A stretch of 64,000 nt of DNA, taken from the NCBI RefSeq assembly GCF_019974135.1, contig NZ_AP025017.1, positions 2,170,001-2,234,000 on the forward strand. Reading direction: 5' to 3'. The DNA is from Actinomyces capricornis. Lineage in GTDB: Bacteria > Actinomycetota > Actinomycetes > Actinomycetales > Actinomycetaceae. Positions 48,200 through 58,201 of this stretch are shown here, piece after piece. A model generated the notes under the pieces. It was given only the letters and a program-made list of their open reading frames with translations. It did not search any database and had not been told where the DNA came from. The stretch's first letter is position 1. Each line of letters opens with the position of its first letter. A program made the translations under genes and the position numbers.

Positions 48200-50871
48200 G
48201 TGCCGAATCCGCTCTTGTGAGAGGCCCTGAGCGCTTCCGGGCGCCTGCGGGCCAGGACAGGCCCTCGCCCCTGCGCTCCATCCTGGCCGCGGGTGTGCTG
48301 CTCCTGATCATCGTGGGCCTCCCCCTCCTCCTGCTCCAGACAGTGGGCCTGCCCCCGGTGCCCCGGGAGTTCCACGCCTCCATGCTGCTCCAGGCGGTGT
48401 CCCTGGAGGTGCTGCTCGGAGTGCTCTACTGGGTGCTGTGGCTGGCATGGCTGCAGTTCACCGTGTGCACCGTGGTGGAGATCGTCTCGGCGGTGCGCGG
48501 GCAGGGGATGCCGGTGCATGTGCCCCTGTCCGGAGGCATCCAGGGCCTGGTGCGCAGGCTCGTCATCTCCATGCTGCTGGCCAGTGCCCTGAGTGCGCCC
48601 GCCGCGGCGGCCGTGCCCGCACTGCCCTCCCACGCCGCGGCCCAGGCGGCCGCCTCCGCCCAGGAGATGGGGGCGGCGGGCGCCGCAGGCCAGGGCACCA
48701 CCGGGGTGCAGCCGGCCGCAGGCGGGATCGCGGGGCAGGACGCCTCCGGCCACGAGGCCGGGCAGAGCAGCGAGCATGTGCGCTACATGCTGGGGGATAT
48801 CGAGCTGGACCCGGAGACCGGCCAGCAGCTGGTGGGCCAGCGGGTGTACGTCGTCCAGCCCCCTGACGGGCGCTACCACGACAACCTGTGGGACATCGCC
48901 GAGCGCAACCTGGGCGAGGGGCGGGGCTACCAGGAGATCTACGACCTCAACGCGGGGCGTCTCCAGCCCGATGGCCGCTCCCTGGAGCTGGCCCGGCTCA
49001 TCCAGCCCGGATGGCTGCTGGTCATGCCCGATTCCGCGGAGTCCGTGGAGCGCGTGGTGGCGGTGCCCGTGGAGAACCCGGCGCCCCCGCCCCAGATGCT
49101 GGACCGCTCCGCCGCCGTCCAGGAGGCGGAGAACCGGGTCAGTGCCGTCCAGGACGTCGCCCCGGCCCAGATGCCCGCTGTCGGCTCCCTGCTGGCGGCC
49201 TCGCTCGTGGCACTGCTGGCGCGCCGGCGCCGTCAGTGGGTGGGCGCCGCGCCGGGGGAGGAGGCCGGCGAGCTCGAGAGGCTGCTGCGCGTGGGGGCCG
49301 ACGAGGCCCGCTCCCTGCGTCTGGACGCGGTGCTGCGCTCCTTGAGCGCCATGGAGGAGCCGCCCCGGCCCTACGCCGTGGCCATCAACGACACCGCCTG
49401 CTACATGCGCCTGAGCCAGCCCCGGATGGAGGCCCCGGCGCCCTGGCAGGTGCAGGACGGGGGCCTGACCTGGGCGATCCCCGCGGGCCAGGAGCCCGCG
49501 GTCCCGGCCGGGGTCCCACCGCTGCTGCCCGGCCTGGTGACGATCGGACGGGATGCCAGCGGTGCCGACATCCTCATCGACCTGGCCGCGGCCGATGGGG
49601 AGGTCGGCGTCGTGGGAGACCCCATGATGGCCGCCGAGATGGTGGGGGCGCTGGCCCTGGAGCTGTGCACCAACCCGTGGTCGGAGGGCGCGGAGGTGGC
49701 GGGCTCCGGACTGCCCCCGGTGCTGCACGAGATGCTGGGCGGGCGCCTGCAGTCCCCCCATGAGCTGGTGCACTCGGCCGGTGCTCGGGAGACCGACGGC
49801 ATCCTCACCGGCCGGCATGAGGCGCCCACGACCTTCATGCTCGTCGCCGGGGGCGATGTCCTTCCGCCGCTGCCCCCGGGCCGCAGCCTCGCCCTGGTGC
49901 GCACCGGCAGTGACCGCGGCGCGCGATGGAGGATCGAGATCGACGCCTCCGGCACCGCCCGCATCGACCCGCTGGGCATCACGGTGACGGCCACGCGCGC
50001 CACGGAGCACGAGCTGGCCGGCCTCGCCGAGCTCCTGGCGGCCCCGGCCCCGGTGGATGGCGGCCGCCCGCCTGTGCCGGACCCGCCCCAGCCCCCGGTG
50101 ATGACGGCGGTCATGCGCACGGCACCGGTGCGCATCCATATCCTCGGCGAGACCCTGGTGGAGGCCGGGGGCGCCGTGGACCGCGCCCGCCGCAGCATCC
50201 TGACCGAGGCCGCGATCTGCGTGGCCCTCCACCCCCAGGGCATCCGCCCCGAGGTGCTCGGTGCGATGATCTGGCCCCTGGGGGTCACGGGCGACGTCAT
50301 CGAGGCCACTGTGGAGCGGCTGCGCACCTGGCTGGGCACTGATGCCGACGGAGCCCCCCACCTGCGCCAGGATGCCGAGGGCCGCCTGCACATGGGCCCG
50401 GGAGTGGTCATGGACTGGGATGTGCTGCGCTCCCTGCTGGAGGCCTCCCGGAAGGACCCCCGGCGCGAGGCCGAGCTGCTCATCGAGGCGCTGCGCCTGG
50501 TGCGCGGCCCCATCGGGCAGGGCATGCCCAAGGGCCACTACGGCTGGGTGGCCCGCGTGCGCACTGCGCGCCAGTACGACGCCCTGGTGGTGGATGCCGC
50601 GCATCGCCTGGTCGAGCTGCTCGGGGACACCGATCCCGGTGGCGCGGCCGGTGCGGTCGATATCGGCCTGAAGGTGGTGGACCTCAACCAGGAGTTGTGG
50701 CGGGACCGCCTGCGCCTGGCCGCCAGGCGGGGGAGCTCCGAGCTGGAGCGGGACATCCACGTGCTCATGGAGGCCTCCGGGGTCGATGACCTCACTGCCC
50801 TGGATCCGGCGACGGCGGCTCTGATCGAGGACCTGGCGCCCGGCATGTCGGTGCGGCGCATCGGCGCCTGA
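48196..50871 (+). CDS. LysM- and BTAD-domain membrane protein of the Tad locus
   Basis: 891 residues. Three membrane segments (about 28-52, 65-90, 120-140) and an Ala/Gly-rich outer linker lead to a LysM-like region (about 218-282, YVVQPPDGRYHDNLWDIAERNLG ... WLLVMP). Another helix follows at about 334-349, then a cytoplasmic part ending in a BTAD/SARP-like helical domain (about 640-885). Such LysM-BTAD proteins close many actinobacterial Tad operons; role unknown, maybe linking wall and pilus state. GTG overlaps the previous stop. Confidence 0.83.
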   Translation: MSAESALVRGPERFRAPAGQDRPSPLRSILAAGVLLLIIVGLPLLLLQTVGLPPVPREFHASMLLQAVSLEVLLGVLYWVLWLAWLQFTVCTVVEIVSAVRGQGMPVHVPLSGGIQGLVRRLVISMLLASALSAPAAAAVPALPSHAAAQAAASAQEMGAAGAAGQGTTGVQPAAGGIAGQDASGHEAGQSSEHVRYMLGDIELDPETGQQLVGQRVYVVQPPDGRYHDNLWDIAERNLGEGRGYQEIYDLNAGRLQPDGRSLELARLIQPGWLLVMPDSAESVERVVAVPVENPAPPPQMLDRSAAVQEAENRVSAVQDVAPAQMPAVGSLLAASLVALLARRRRQWVGAAPGEEAGELERLLRVGADEARSLRLDAVLRSLSAMEEPPRPYAVAINDTACYMRLSQPRMEAPAPWQVQDGGLTWAIPAGQEPAVPAGVPPLLPGLVTIGRDASGADILIDLAAADGEVGVVGDPMMAAEMVGALALELCTNPWSEGAEVAGSGLPPVLHEMLGGRLQSPHELVHSAGARETDGILTGRHEAPTTFMLVAGGDVLPPLPPGRSLALVRTGSDRGARWRIEIDASGTARIDPLGITVTATRATEHELAGLAELLAAPAPVDGGRPPVPDPPQPPVMTAVMRTAPVRIHILGETLVEAGGAVDRARRSILTEAAICVALHPQGIRPEVLGAMIWPLGVTGDVIEATVERLRTWLGTDADGAPHLRQDAEGRLHMGPGVVMDWDVLRSLLEASRKDPRREAELLIEALRLVRGPIGQGMPKGHYGWVARVRTARQYDALVVDAAHRLVELLGDTDPGGAAGAVDIGLKVVDLNQELWRDRLRLAARRGSSELERDIHVLMEASGVDDLTALDPATAALIEDLAPGMSVRRIGA

Positions 50872-50881
50872 GGGGACGGCA

Positions 50882-53800
50882 GTGCAGTTCTTCATCACGG
50901 CCCTGCGGCCCGAGGATCCCGATCCCTCGCCCCAGGACCTCATCGTCGTCGCCCAGCCCGACTCCACCGTGGCGGACCTGGCCAGCGTCCTGGACCGGTA
51001 CACCCCGAGGACCCCCTCCGCCCAGCCCCTGCGACTGGTGGTGGCGGGCGGCGAGGCCCGTGAGGAGCCGGCGCCGACCCTGTGGTCGGGCTCGACCCGC
51101 CTCGATCCCCAGGCGGTCCTGGGCGGCGGGCCGATCCACGACGGCATGGTTCTGGGGCTGGGCGCGCCCCGCCCCGACGACGTGGAGCCCGGCGGCGTCG
51201 TCGAGCTGCGGGTGATCTCGGGCTGGGGCGCGGGCGCGGTCCACCGGCTGGGCCTGGGGCGCTACACCCTGGGCGGACCGGGCTGCGACATCCCGCTGGA
51301 GGGCCTGGAGGAGCAGGTGGCCGACCTGGCGGTCCAGGCGGGCGGCCGGGTGGTCCTCACCGCGCCGGAGGAGGTCGCCGAGCGCCCCCTGCCTCCGGCG
51401 CCCCCTCGGGTCAGGCCCCTGCCAGGGCCGCTGGTGCTGCCCGCCGACCGGCAGGAGGAGCCCCAGGACAAGCCGCGACGTCGCCGGCGCCGGCGCAAGC
51501 GCAACCAGGAGGAGCAGGAGGCCGATGGCCCGGTGCTGCAGGGGCGCGAGTCCCTGGATCCCGAGGGGCCCAGGAGCTACCTGGAGCTTGACCGGCGCCC
51601 CCTGGAGGGCCCCACGCCCTGGGAGGAGGGCGCGGTGCTCACCGTGGGCGAGGTCCAGCTCACCGTGGGCGAGGTCCCGCGGATCAATGCGGTGATGACC
51701 CCGACCCCCGGGGCCACCACGATCGATTTCAACCGGCCTCCGCGCCTGGCCCGTCCGCTGCGGCGCACCGAGTTCGCCCTGCCGCGTGAGCCCCAGAACC
51801 CGCGCAAGCCGCCCTTTCCCTTCGCCCTCATGCTCTCGCCCCTGGTGATGGGGCTGGGCATGTTCCTCCTCACCCGCCGTGTCTACTCCCTGATGTTCAT
51901 GATCCTCTCCCCGATCATGATGATCGCCAACCAGGTCCAGGGCCGCTCCAACTCCAGGAGGAACTACGAGGACCAGCTGGCGCGCTACGAGCAGGAGCGG
52001 GAGATCGCCGAGGACGCCGCCTTCCGGGCGCTGACCGAGGAGAGGCGCCTGCGCCGCCTGGACTCGCCCGACCCCGCGGAGATCCTCCTGCGGACCACGG
52101 GGCCCCGGGCCGACCTGTGGGAGCGCCGCCCCTCGGATCCCGACTGGCTGGAGCTGCGGGTGGGGACGGCGGACCTGGCCAGTGACGTCATCCTGCAGGA
52201 TCCGCAGCGGCCCCGCCATGAGGAGCGCCTGCGCTGGACGGCCCCGGATGTGCCGGTGACCGTGCCGCTGGCGACGCTGGGCGTGGTCGGCGTCTCGGGG
52301 GCGAACCGTGACCGCGTGGCGCCCTGGCTGGCCGCGCAGGCCGCGGCCCTGCACTCGCCGGCCGAGCTGGAGATGGTGCTCATCATGGATCCCGGCCAGG
52401 GGCGGCAGGCGCATGAGCGGTGGCATTGGGCTCGCTGGCTGCCGCACCTGCGCAACGCCGAGGGCATGGGGGCCCGCGCGAAGGTGGGCGTGGATGATGA
52501 GTCGGTGATGCGGCGCATCAACGAGCTCGCCGATCTGGTGGAGTCCCGTTCCAACCAGGACGGCGGCGGCCGGGGCGCCCCGGCGATGGGCCAGGTCCTG
52601 GTCATCCTCGATGGTGCGCATGCGCTGCGCCAGCGCCCCGGGATGATCCGGGTGCTGCGCGACGGCCCGGGGGTGGGGGTGCGCCTCATCTGCGTGGATG
52701 CCGATCGCACCTCGCTGCCCGAGGAGTGCCGGGCGGTGGTGTCCACCGGTCCCGATATCCCCTCGGTCTCGCAGACCGATCTTGATGAGATCGAGCAGGT
52801 GCTGCTGGACTTGGTGCCCGCGGGCTGGTGCGAGCGGGTGGCCCGGGCACTGGCGCCCGTCCACGATGTCTCGGCCGAGGGGGCGGAGGGGGCCATCCCC
52901 ACCAGCTCCCGGCTCCTGGATGTGCTGTCCATGCCCGAGCCCGATGCCCAGCTGGTGCTCCGGGCCTGGGAGCGCTCCAGCCGCACCACGCGCGCTGTGG
53001 TGGGGGAGGACGCCGAGGGGCTGTTCTGGCTGGATGTGCGGGCCGATGGCCCCCACGCCCTGGTGGCGGGGACGACGGGGTCGGGTAAGTCCGAGCTGCT
53101 CCAGACCCTCATCGCCTCCCTGTGCGTGGGCAATACGCCGGAGTCGATGACCTTCGTCCTGGTGGACTACAAGGGCGGTGCGGCCTTCAAGGACTGCGCG
53201 CGCCTGCCGCACACGGTGGGCATGGTCACCGACCTCGATGGGCACCTGACCTCCCGGGCGCTGGAGTCCCTGGGGGCGGAGCTGCGGCGCCGCGAGCACC
53301 AGCTGGCCGGTGCGGATGCCAAGGACATCGAGGACTATGTGGCGGCGATGCAACCGGGGGATGAGCCCATGCCCCGGCTGATGATCATCATCGACGAGTT
53401 CGCCGCCATGGTCTCCGAGCTGCCGGACTTCGTCACCGGCCTGGTGGACATCGCCCGCCGGGGGCGTTCCCTGGGGGTGCACCTGGTGCTGGCCACCCAG
53501 AGGCCTGCGGGCGTGGTGACCGCGGAGATCAAGTCGAACACGAACCTGCGCATCGCCCTGCGGGTGACCGACGAGGCGGACTCCCAGGATGTCATCGAGC
53601 ACTCGGCCTCGGCGCATATCCCGCCGTCGATCCCGGGGCGTGCCAACGCGCGCCTGGGGCATGCCAGTCTGCGCCAGTTCCAGTCCTCCCGCGTGGGGGG
53701 ACGCCCGCGTGGGGCGACGCCGCGCGCGGAGCTGCGGGCCGCGGACCTGAGCCTCATGGAGCTCTCCCGCCCGGAGGCGGCCCCGCCCCAGGTGGAGGAG

Positions 53801-55600
53801 GATGCGACGATCCCCACGGATCTGGCCACCCTGGTCAACGCCATGGGGCAGGCCCATGCCTCGACGGGACGGCCGCGGCCGCACAGCCCTTGGCTGCCGC
53901 CGCTGCCCGAGGTGGTGACGCTCACCGAGCTGGAGCATTGGACCCCGGTCCAGGAGGCGGGGACGCCGGTGCCGCATGAGGATGACGACGTTGAGGCGGC
54001 GGAGGTGGCGGCCCCGGCCCGGCCGGGCGGCGTCGAGGGGGCTGGGGAGGCGGACAGTGATGCGGCTGTGCGCGAGGCGGGTTTCCTGCCGCCGCTGCTG
54101 CTGGGCCTGGAGGACCTGCCTCGTGACCAGGACCAGCGGCCCATGGTGTGGGACTACTGCCGGGAGGGGCACCTGGGGATCGCGGGGGCGCCGCGCTCGG
54201 GGCGCTCCAGTGTGCTGCGTGGGATTGCGGTGGCGGTGGCTCGTACGGCCTCGGCCGAGGAGGTGCATCTGTATGGGATCGATGCGGGGACGGGGGCGCT
54301 GCTTCCGTGCATGTCGTTGCCGCATTGCGGGGCGGTGGTGACGCGCGATCAGCCTGAGCGGGTGCGGCGCCTGCTGGATGTGCTGGGTCGGGAGGCGGCC
54401 AGGCGCCAGCAGCTGCTGGCCGCCCAGGGGTATGCGGCGCTGTCCGAGCAGCGTGCGGCGGCGCCGTCGGAGGAGCGGATCCCCTACTTGGTGCTGCTCA
54501 TCGACCGGTGGGACTCCTTCACGGCGACGTTTGAGTCTGTTGATGGTGGGGCGCTGCTGGAGCGGGTGGAGACGCTTATGCGCGAGGGGCCTGCGGTGGG
54601 CGTGCGCGTGGTGGTGGCCGGTGACCGCACGCTGTTCCGGGGGCGTTTTGGGATGATGCTGGAGGATCGTCTGGTGCTGCGGCTTCCTGCCGCCGAGGAC
54701 TACGAGGTGGTGGGGATGCGTCCGCGCGATGTGCCGTTGACGATGCCCGATGGGCGGGCCTTCCGCAGTGGGGTGCGTCCTCGCGAGGTTCAGCTCGCGC
54801 TGCTGACGGCGCAGACCGCGGGAACCGCGCAGGTGGCGGCGATTCATGCGGCTGGCCGTGAGAGCGTGGAGCGCTGGGGCGAGACCCCGCGCAGCAGGCG
54901 CCCGGGGAGGGTCGATGAGCTGCCGGTGATGATCTCGACGGCGGATGCGCTGGAGCTGGGGCCGGAGTTGGCGCCGGGGTCCTTTGCCCTGGCGGTGGGC
55001 GGGGACAACCTGGGGTTGCTCCCGCTGTCGATGGAGGAGGCGGGCAACGGGGTCCTGGTGGCGGGGCCGCGCCGTTCGGGGCGCTCGACCGCCCTGTACT
55101 TCGGGGCGTACACGGCCGTGGAGGGCGGGGTGCATGCGGTGCTCGTTCTGCCGCGCCGCTCCCCGTTGGCCGGCCTGGCCTCGCACCCGGGGGTGCTGGG
55201 GGTGCTGGATTCGACGGCGAAGCCTGAGGATCTCAAGGGCCTGCTGTCCAGGCACGGCCCGGAGACGCTCATCGTGATCGATGACTATGACATCCTGGGC
55301 AATGACCACGTGCTGTGCGCGACGATGGAGGAGCATTTCAAGGGGGCGCGGGATAGCGCCGGCGGCATTCTCGTGGCCAGCGGTGTGGAGGAGGCCCAGG
55401 GAATGTATGGGGGTCTCATGGCGAGGCTCCGTCGAACTCGTACGGGGATCGTCATGGCGCCGCGCAGCGCCGACGATGGTCAGGTTCTCTCCGCTCGCCT
55501 TCCTCGCTCCGTTGGTGGAGCAGTGCCCGCCGGCCGGGGGATTTCCATCTCACCCGCGGGGTGGGTGTGGAGCCAGGTGCCCCGGATGGATGTCAGCTGA
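50882..55600 (+). CDS. EccC/EssC-type FtsK/SpoIIIE ATPase of type VII secretion
   Basis: 1,572 residues. N-terminal FHA-like region (about 1-160) and Arg-rich linker, as in EssC. Two membrane helices (about 312-355) are followed by a non-ATPase domain and three ATPase modules. Module 1 is complete: Walker A AGTTGSGKSELLQ (about 730), VLVDYKGGAAF and Walker B LMIIIDEFAAM (about 834). Modules 2 (GAPRSGRSS, about 1101) and 3 (GPRRSGRST, about 1394) have Arg for the Walker Lys. GTG start 10 bp after the LysM/BTAD gene puts it in the Tad operon. Third-base preference changes towards G/T from about 54 kb. No EccB/D or EssA/B in the window. Confidence 0.88.
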   Translation: MQFFITALRPEDPDPSPQDLIVVAQPDSTVADLASVLDRYTPRTPSAQPLRLVVAGGEAREEPAPTLWSGSTRLDPQAVLGGGPIHDGMVLGLGAPRPDDVEPGGVVELRVISGWGAGAVHRLGLGRYTLGGPGCDIPLEGLEEQVADLAVQAGGRVVLTAPEEVAERPLPPAPPRVRPLPGPLVLPADRQEEPQDKPRRRRRRRKRNQEEQEADGPVLQGRESLDPEGPRSYLELDRRPLEGPTPWEEGAVLTVGEVQLTVGEVPRINAVMTPTPGATTIDFNRPPRLARPLRRTEFALPREPQNPRKPPFPFALMLSPLVMGLGMFLLTRRVYSLMFMILSPIMMIANQVQGRSNSRRNYEDQLARYEQEREIAEDAAFRALTEERRLRRLDSPDPAEILLRTTGPRADLWERRPSDPDWLELRVGTADLASDVILQDPQRPRHEERLRWTAPDVPVTVPLATLGVVGVSGANRDRVAPWLAAQAAALHSPAELEMVLIMDPGQGRQAHERWHWARWLPHLRNAEGMGARAKVGVDDESVMRRINELADLVESRSNQDGGGRGAPAMGQVLVILDGAHALRQRPGMIRVLRDGPGVGVRLICVDADRTSLPEECRAVVSTGPDIPSVSQTDLDEIEQVLLDLVPAGWCERVARALAPVHDVSAEGAEGAIPTSSRLLDVLSMPEPDAQLVLRAWERSSRTTRAVVGEDAEGLFWLDVRADGPHALVAGTTGSGKSELLQTLIASLCVGNTPESMTFVLVDYKGGAAFKDCARLPHTVGMVTDLDGHLTSRALESLGAELRRREHQLAGADAKDIEDYVAAMQPGDEPMPRLMIIIDEFAAMVSELPDFVTGLVDIARRGRSLGVHLVLATQRPAGVVTAEIKSNTNLRIALRVTDEADSQDVIEHSASAHIPPSIPGRANARLGHASLRQFQSSRVGGRPRGATPRAELRAADLSLMELSRPEAAPPQVEEDATIPTDLATLVNAMGQAHASTGRPRPHSPWLPPLPEVVTLTELEHWTPVQEAGTPVPHEDDDVEAAEVAAPARPGGVEGAGEADSDAAVREAGFLPPLLLGLEDLPRDQDQRPMVWDYCREGHLGIAGAPRSGRSSVLRGIAVAVARTASAEEVHLYGIDAGTGALLPCMSLPHCGAVVTRDQPERVRRLLDVLGREAARRQQLLAAQGYAALSEQRAAAPSEERIPYLVLLIDRWDSFTATFESVDGGALLERVETLMREGPAVGVRVVVAGDRTLFRGRFGMMLEDRLVLRLPAAEDYEVVGMRPRDVPLTMPDGRAFRSGVRPREVQLALLTAQTAGTAQVAAIHAAGRESVERWGETPRSRRPGRVDELPVMISTADALELGPELAPGSFALAVGGDNLGLLPLSMEEAGNGVLVAGPRRSGRSTALYFGAYTAVEGGVHAVLVLPRRSPLAGLASHPGVLGVLDSTAKPEDLKGLLSRHGPETLIVIDDYDILGNDHVLCATMEEHFKGARDSAGGILVASGVEEAQGMYGGLMARLRRTRTGIVMAPRSADDGQVLSARLPRSVGGAVPAGRGISISPAGWVWSQVPRMDVS

Positions 55601-55910
55601 GAAAGGCGCGCGAATAGTCGGTAACCCGGCCGCTGTTGAGAATCCCGATGGAACGTTCCGGCTCATGACTCGCCAGGAGTACGATGCGATGGCATCCGAG
55701 GTGCAGAACATGACCAAGAATGACGGGGAGACGGATGCCGAGTTCAACGCTAAAAAAGAAGCGGCTCAGAAAAAGTTGAAGGATATTAACAGTGATTTAC
55801 GCGGAATAGCCGGGGTGGAATCGGGATACCGCAACATGGTCACAGTCGGAGATGTTGAGAGTGCCTACAAAGGTAGTTTTGTGGATTTCTATGATCCCGA
55901 AAAAAAGTAA
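55590..55910 (+). CDS. small charged protein overlapping the EccC-like gene end
   Basis: 106 residues from ATG 55590, overlapping the ATPase stop by 11 bases. A short N-terminus (MSAEKGARIVGNPAAVENPD) leads to a charged helical part (TDAEFNAKKEAAQKKLKDIN) and a polar end with YKGSFVDFYDPEKK. AT-richer than its neighbours. I do not recognise the family. It could be a secretion partner or the 3' remnant of a larger secreted protein. Confidence 0.5.
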   Translation: MSAEKGARIVGNPAAVENPDGTFRLMTRQEYDAMASEVQNMTKNDGETDAEFNAKKEAAQKKLKDINSDLRGIAGVESGYRNMVTVGDVESAYKGSFVDFYDPEKK

Positions 55911-55946
55911 TTACATTTGCTCTCCAATATTGTTGAGGTTCAAATT

Positions 55947-56693
55947 ATGTGTCGATCTATGTCTCCAGTAGTGGCGCTATCAGTCGCGAGCATGCTATTC
56001 ATTTCAGGGTGTAGTTCGTCTCAACCAGTTCTGAGCGCAAGGGACTACATGCTTCGTGCAGAGGACGTTTCCGGTGCGGTGTCATCTGAATTCACCGATG
56101 CCTTGTCGATCGAGATGGGGTGTTGGCCCATGGAGACTCTTTTCGATAGAGCGCGTTCATATCGTGAGGGTTACCCTCGCGCTGATGTGAGTATTGAGAT
56201 TGACGAGGGTGCGATTGTTCAGGAGTCCCTGATATACGATGCGTCTCCCCCTGGTATTTTACACGACTTTCATTATGCTATTGAATCATGTTCCACGATG
56301 AGTCCTTTTGAGTATCATAGTGGGAAGTCGTCCGCTGAGGTGAGTGAGGCGGTGGAGTTTATCGATGAGGGCGAGCTGCCGGATGGGGTTGTGGGGTTCA
56401 AGAGTGTGGTGACAAATATGGAGACCGGCGAGAAGAAGACGAACGAGTGTGTGTTCCTTCGCTTCGATCATGAGGGGAAGAAGGGGCTGATCTACTTGGC
56501 GGTGACGAATCCGTCGGGTGAGCCTGCCGACCTGTCTCCAATGGATCTGATCGATCCTGCCTTGCGCAATGCGGAGGCAGCCCTGGACCACACAGGCCTG
56601 GACTCTTCGACACCCTCTCCTGCGCCCACCACCACCGCTGGCACCTCAGAAGCCCCATCTGCAGCCGGCTCGCCAATACAATCCAGTGAGTGA
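55947..56693 (+). CDS. lipoprotein, first member of mosaic array
   Basis: 248 residues. Signal peptide with lipobox FISGC (Cys about 22). The mature part has an N-terminal module ARDYMLRAEDVSGAVSSEF and a C-terminal module VFLRFDHEGKKGLIYLAVTN / EPADLSPMDLIDPALR, ending in a Ser/Thr/Pro tail. Start ATG 55947 after GAGG. Its first third is nearly identical to the broken copy at 56753, and its last half to the gene at 58202. Two cysteines in the mature part may form a disulfide. Function unknown. Confidence 0.75.
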   Translation: MCRSMSPVVALSVASMLFISGCSSSQPVLSARDYMLRAEDVSGAVSSEFTDALSIEMGCWPMETLFDRARSYREGYPRADVSIEIDEGAIVQESLIYDASPPGILHDFHYAIESCSTMSPFEYHSGKSSAEVSEAVEFIDEGELPDGVVGFKSVVTNMETGEKKTNECVFLRFDHEGKKGLIYLAVTNPSGEPADLSPMDLIDPALRNAEAALDHTGLDSSTPSPAPTTTAGTSEAPSAAGSPIQSSE

Positions 56694-56752
56694 GGTTCGT
56701 TCGTGATATTGAAAACTGACCGCATCTGCTAAACAATGTTGTGGAGGTTCAA

Positions 56753-57070
56753 ATGCTGCGTCGATCCATGTCTCCAGCAGCGGCACTATCAGTTGCGAGC
56801 ATGCTCTTCATCTCAGGGTGCAGTTCGTCTCAACCAGTTCTGAGCGCAAGGGATTACATGCTTCGCGCAGAGGACGTTTCCGGTGCGGTGTTATCTGAAT
56901 TCACTGATTCCTTGTCAATCGAGGCGGGGTGTTGGCCCATGGTGACTCTTTTCGATAGAGCGCGTTCATATCGTGAGGGTTACCCTCGCGTTGATGTGAG
57001 TATGGCCGGCTTTGAACGAAACCGTATTCCGGAGCGTTCTTGGGTGGAGTTTAGCGCGGATGCGGTATAG
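56753..57070 (+). pseudogene. lipoprotein paralogue truncated by IS630-like insertion
   Basis: Starts MLRRSMSPAAALSVASMLFI with lipobox FISGC and matches the first copy through GYPRVDVS. At 57001-57002 (TA) an insertion sequence begins, and the frame ends 23 residues later at 57070 in IS sequence. The 3' half is not found after the element, so a deletion accompanied or followed the insertion. Confidence 0.8.
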
Positions 57071-58152
57071 AATGGGTGTATGAGGGTTGATGTGACGTCG
57101 GAAGAACGCGAGGTCCTTTTGAGGTGGAGAAGCGCAATGACACTCTGATTCTCGTGAGATTGAAAGCCGGGGCGATTCTCTACGCTTCCCGAGGTGTTGA
57201 TACGGGCGTCATTTTTGAGATGGTCGACCGCACCGCAAGGAACGTGGGGGAATGGCTCTCGGATTGGCGGCGCTCCAGGCTGTGCTCGGTGGTGAGCGGT
57301 CATGGCGGCAACCAGAAAGCGGCCGAGCTCACCAGGGATCAAAAGGCCCAGCTCGAAGAGGTACTGAGGCTGCCGCCCGAGCAGTCGGGGATCAAGGCTC
57401 AGTTCTGGGACGTGCCAGCCCTGCGTGATGTGGTTCAGGCCAGGTTCGGCGTCCAGTACGCCCCGGAGTCGTCCTACCAGCTGCTGATGCGTTTCTTGGG
57501 CATGAGCCTCAAGCTGGCCGACCCCTTCGAGAAGCGCTGCGACGAGGACGCCATCACCGAGCGCATGGCCCAGATCCGCCAGGAAGTCGCCGACCTGCTG
57601 GCCGGCGGGTGGGAGGTGTGCACCGTCGATGAGGTCCGCATCGAGCACGAGGCCGAGACCCGCCGCATGTGGCTGCCCAAGGGCGAGCGGACCAAGATCC
57701 ACGTCGATCGCACGCGCTCGGCGCACTCCTTCTTCGGGGCCTTGAGCCTGCGCAATAAGAAGATGAAGGTCTACCCCATTGAGGGAAACCAGAACGCCGA
57801 GCAGATCATCATGGCCCTGACTCGCTTGATCAAGCAGACAGGCACCGGCAAGATCGCCGTGGTGCTGGACAACGCCGGGTTACATCACGCCAGGGCCCTC
57901 AAGGAAATGCTCAAACCAGGAGGCCAGTTCGAGAACCTCAGACTCATCTACCCACTTCCCTACGCACCGGACCACAACCCGACCGAGCACGTCTGGAACG
58001 CCGCCAAGGCCAGCATCGCCAACATCCAGAAAGACACCCCCGAGGACACCTGTGCAGCATTCATCGACTACATCAACAGCCGCACCTTCGACTACGACTT
58101 CGAACACCTCCCAATAAAAACCCAAACAAACGATCTTGTTTCATGACCGCCA
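57003..58152 (+). mobile_element. IS630-like insertion sequence
   Basis: About 1,150 bp flanked by TA at 57001-57002 and 58153-58154, the target rule of the IS630/Tc1 group. Imperfect terminal repeats begin TGGCCGGCTTTGAA on the left and TGGCGGTCATGAA on the inverted right end. Carries one transposase gene ending 6 bp from the right end. Exact ends are tentative. Confidence 0.75.
57080..58146 (+). CDS. IS630-family transposase, probably needing a -1 frameshift
   Basis: The main frame (GTG 57124 to 58146, 340 residues) has DDE motifs: Asp in CTVDEVRIEHE, Asp in VVLDNAGLHHA, Glu in DHNPTEHVWN. An upstream ATG at 57080 starts a typical IS630 N-terminus (MRVDVTSEEREVLL) in the frame one base away. 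It can join the main frame by slipping back one base at CCTTTTG (57115-57121). So either frameshifting is programmed, or a one-base change has damaged the gene. Confidence 0.8.
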
Positions 58153-58201
58153 TAAGAAAAGTCCCATGAATGACGCCAATAGTTTTATGAAGGAGGTGCA
58201 T

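Noticed and set aside
48178..51147. 989-residue open frame on the minus strand
   Set aside because: It mirrors the LysM/BTAD and EccC-like genes. High GC keeps opposite frames open, and the translation has no recognisable domain and heavy Gly/His/Gln bias.
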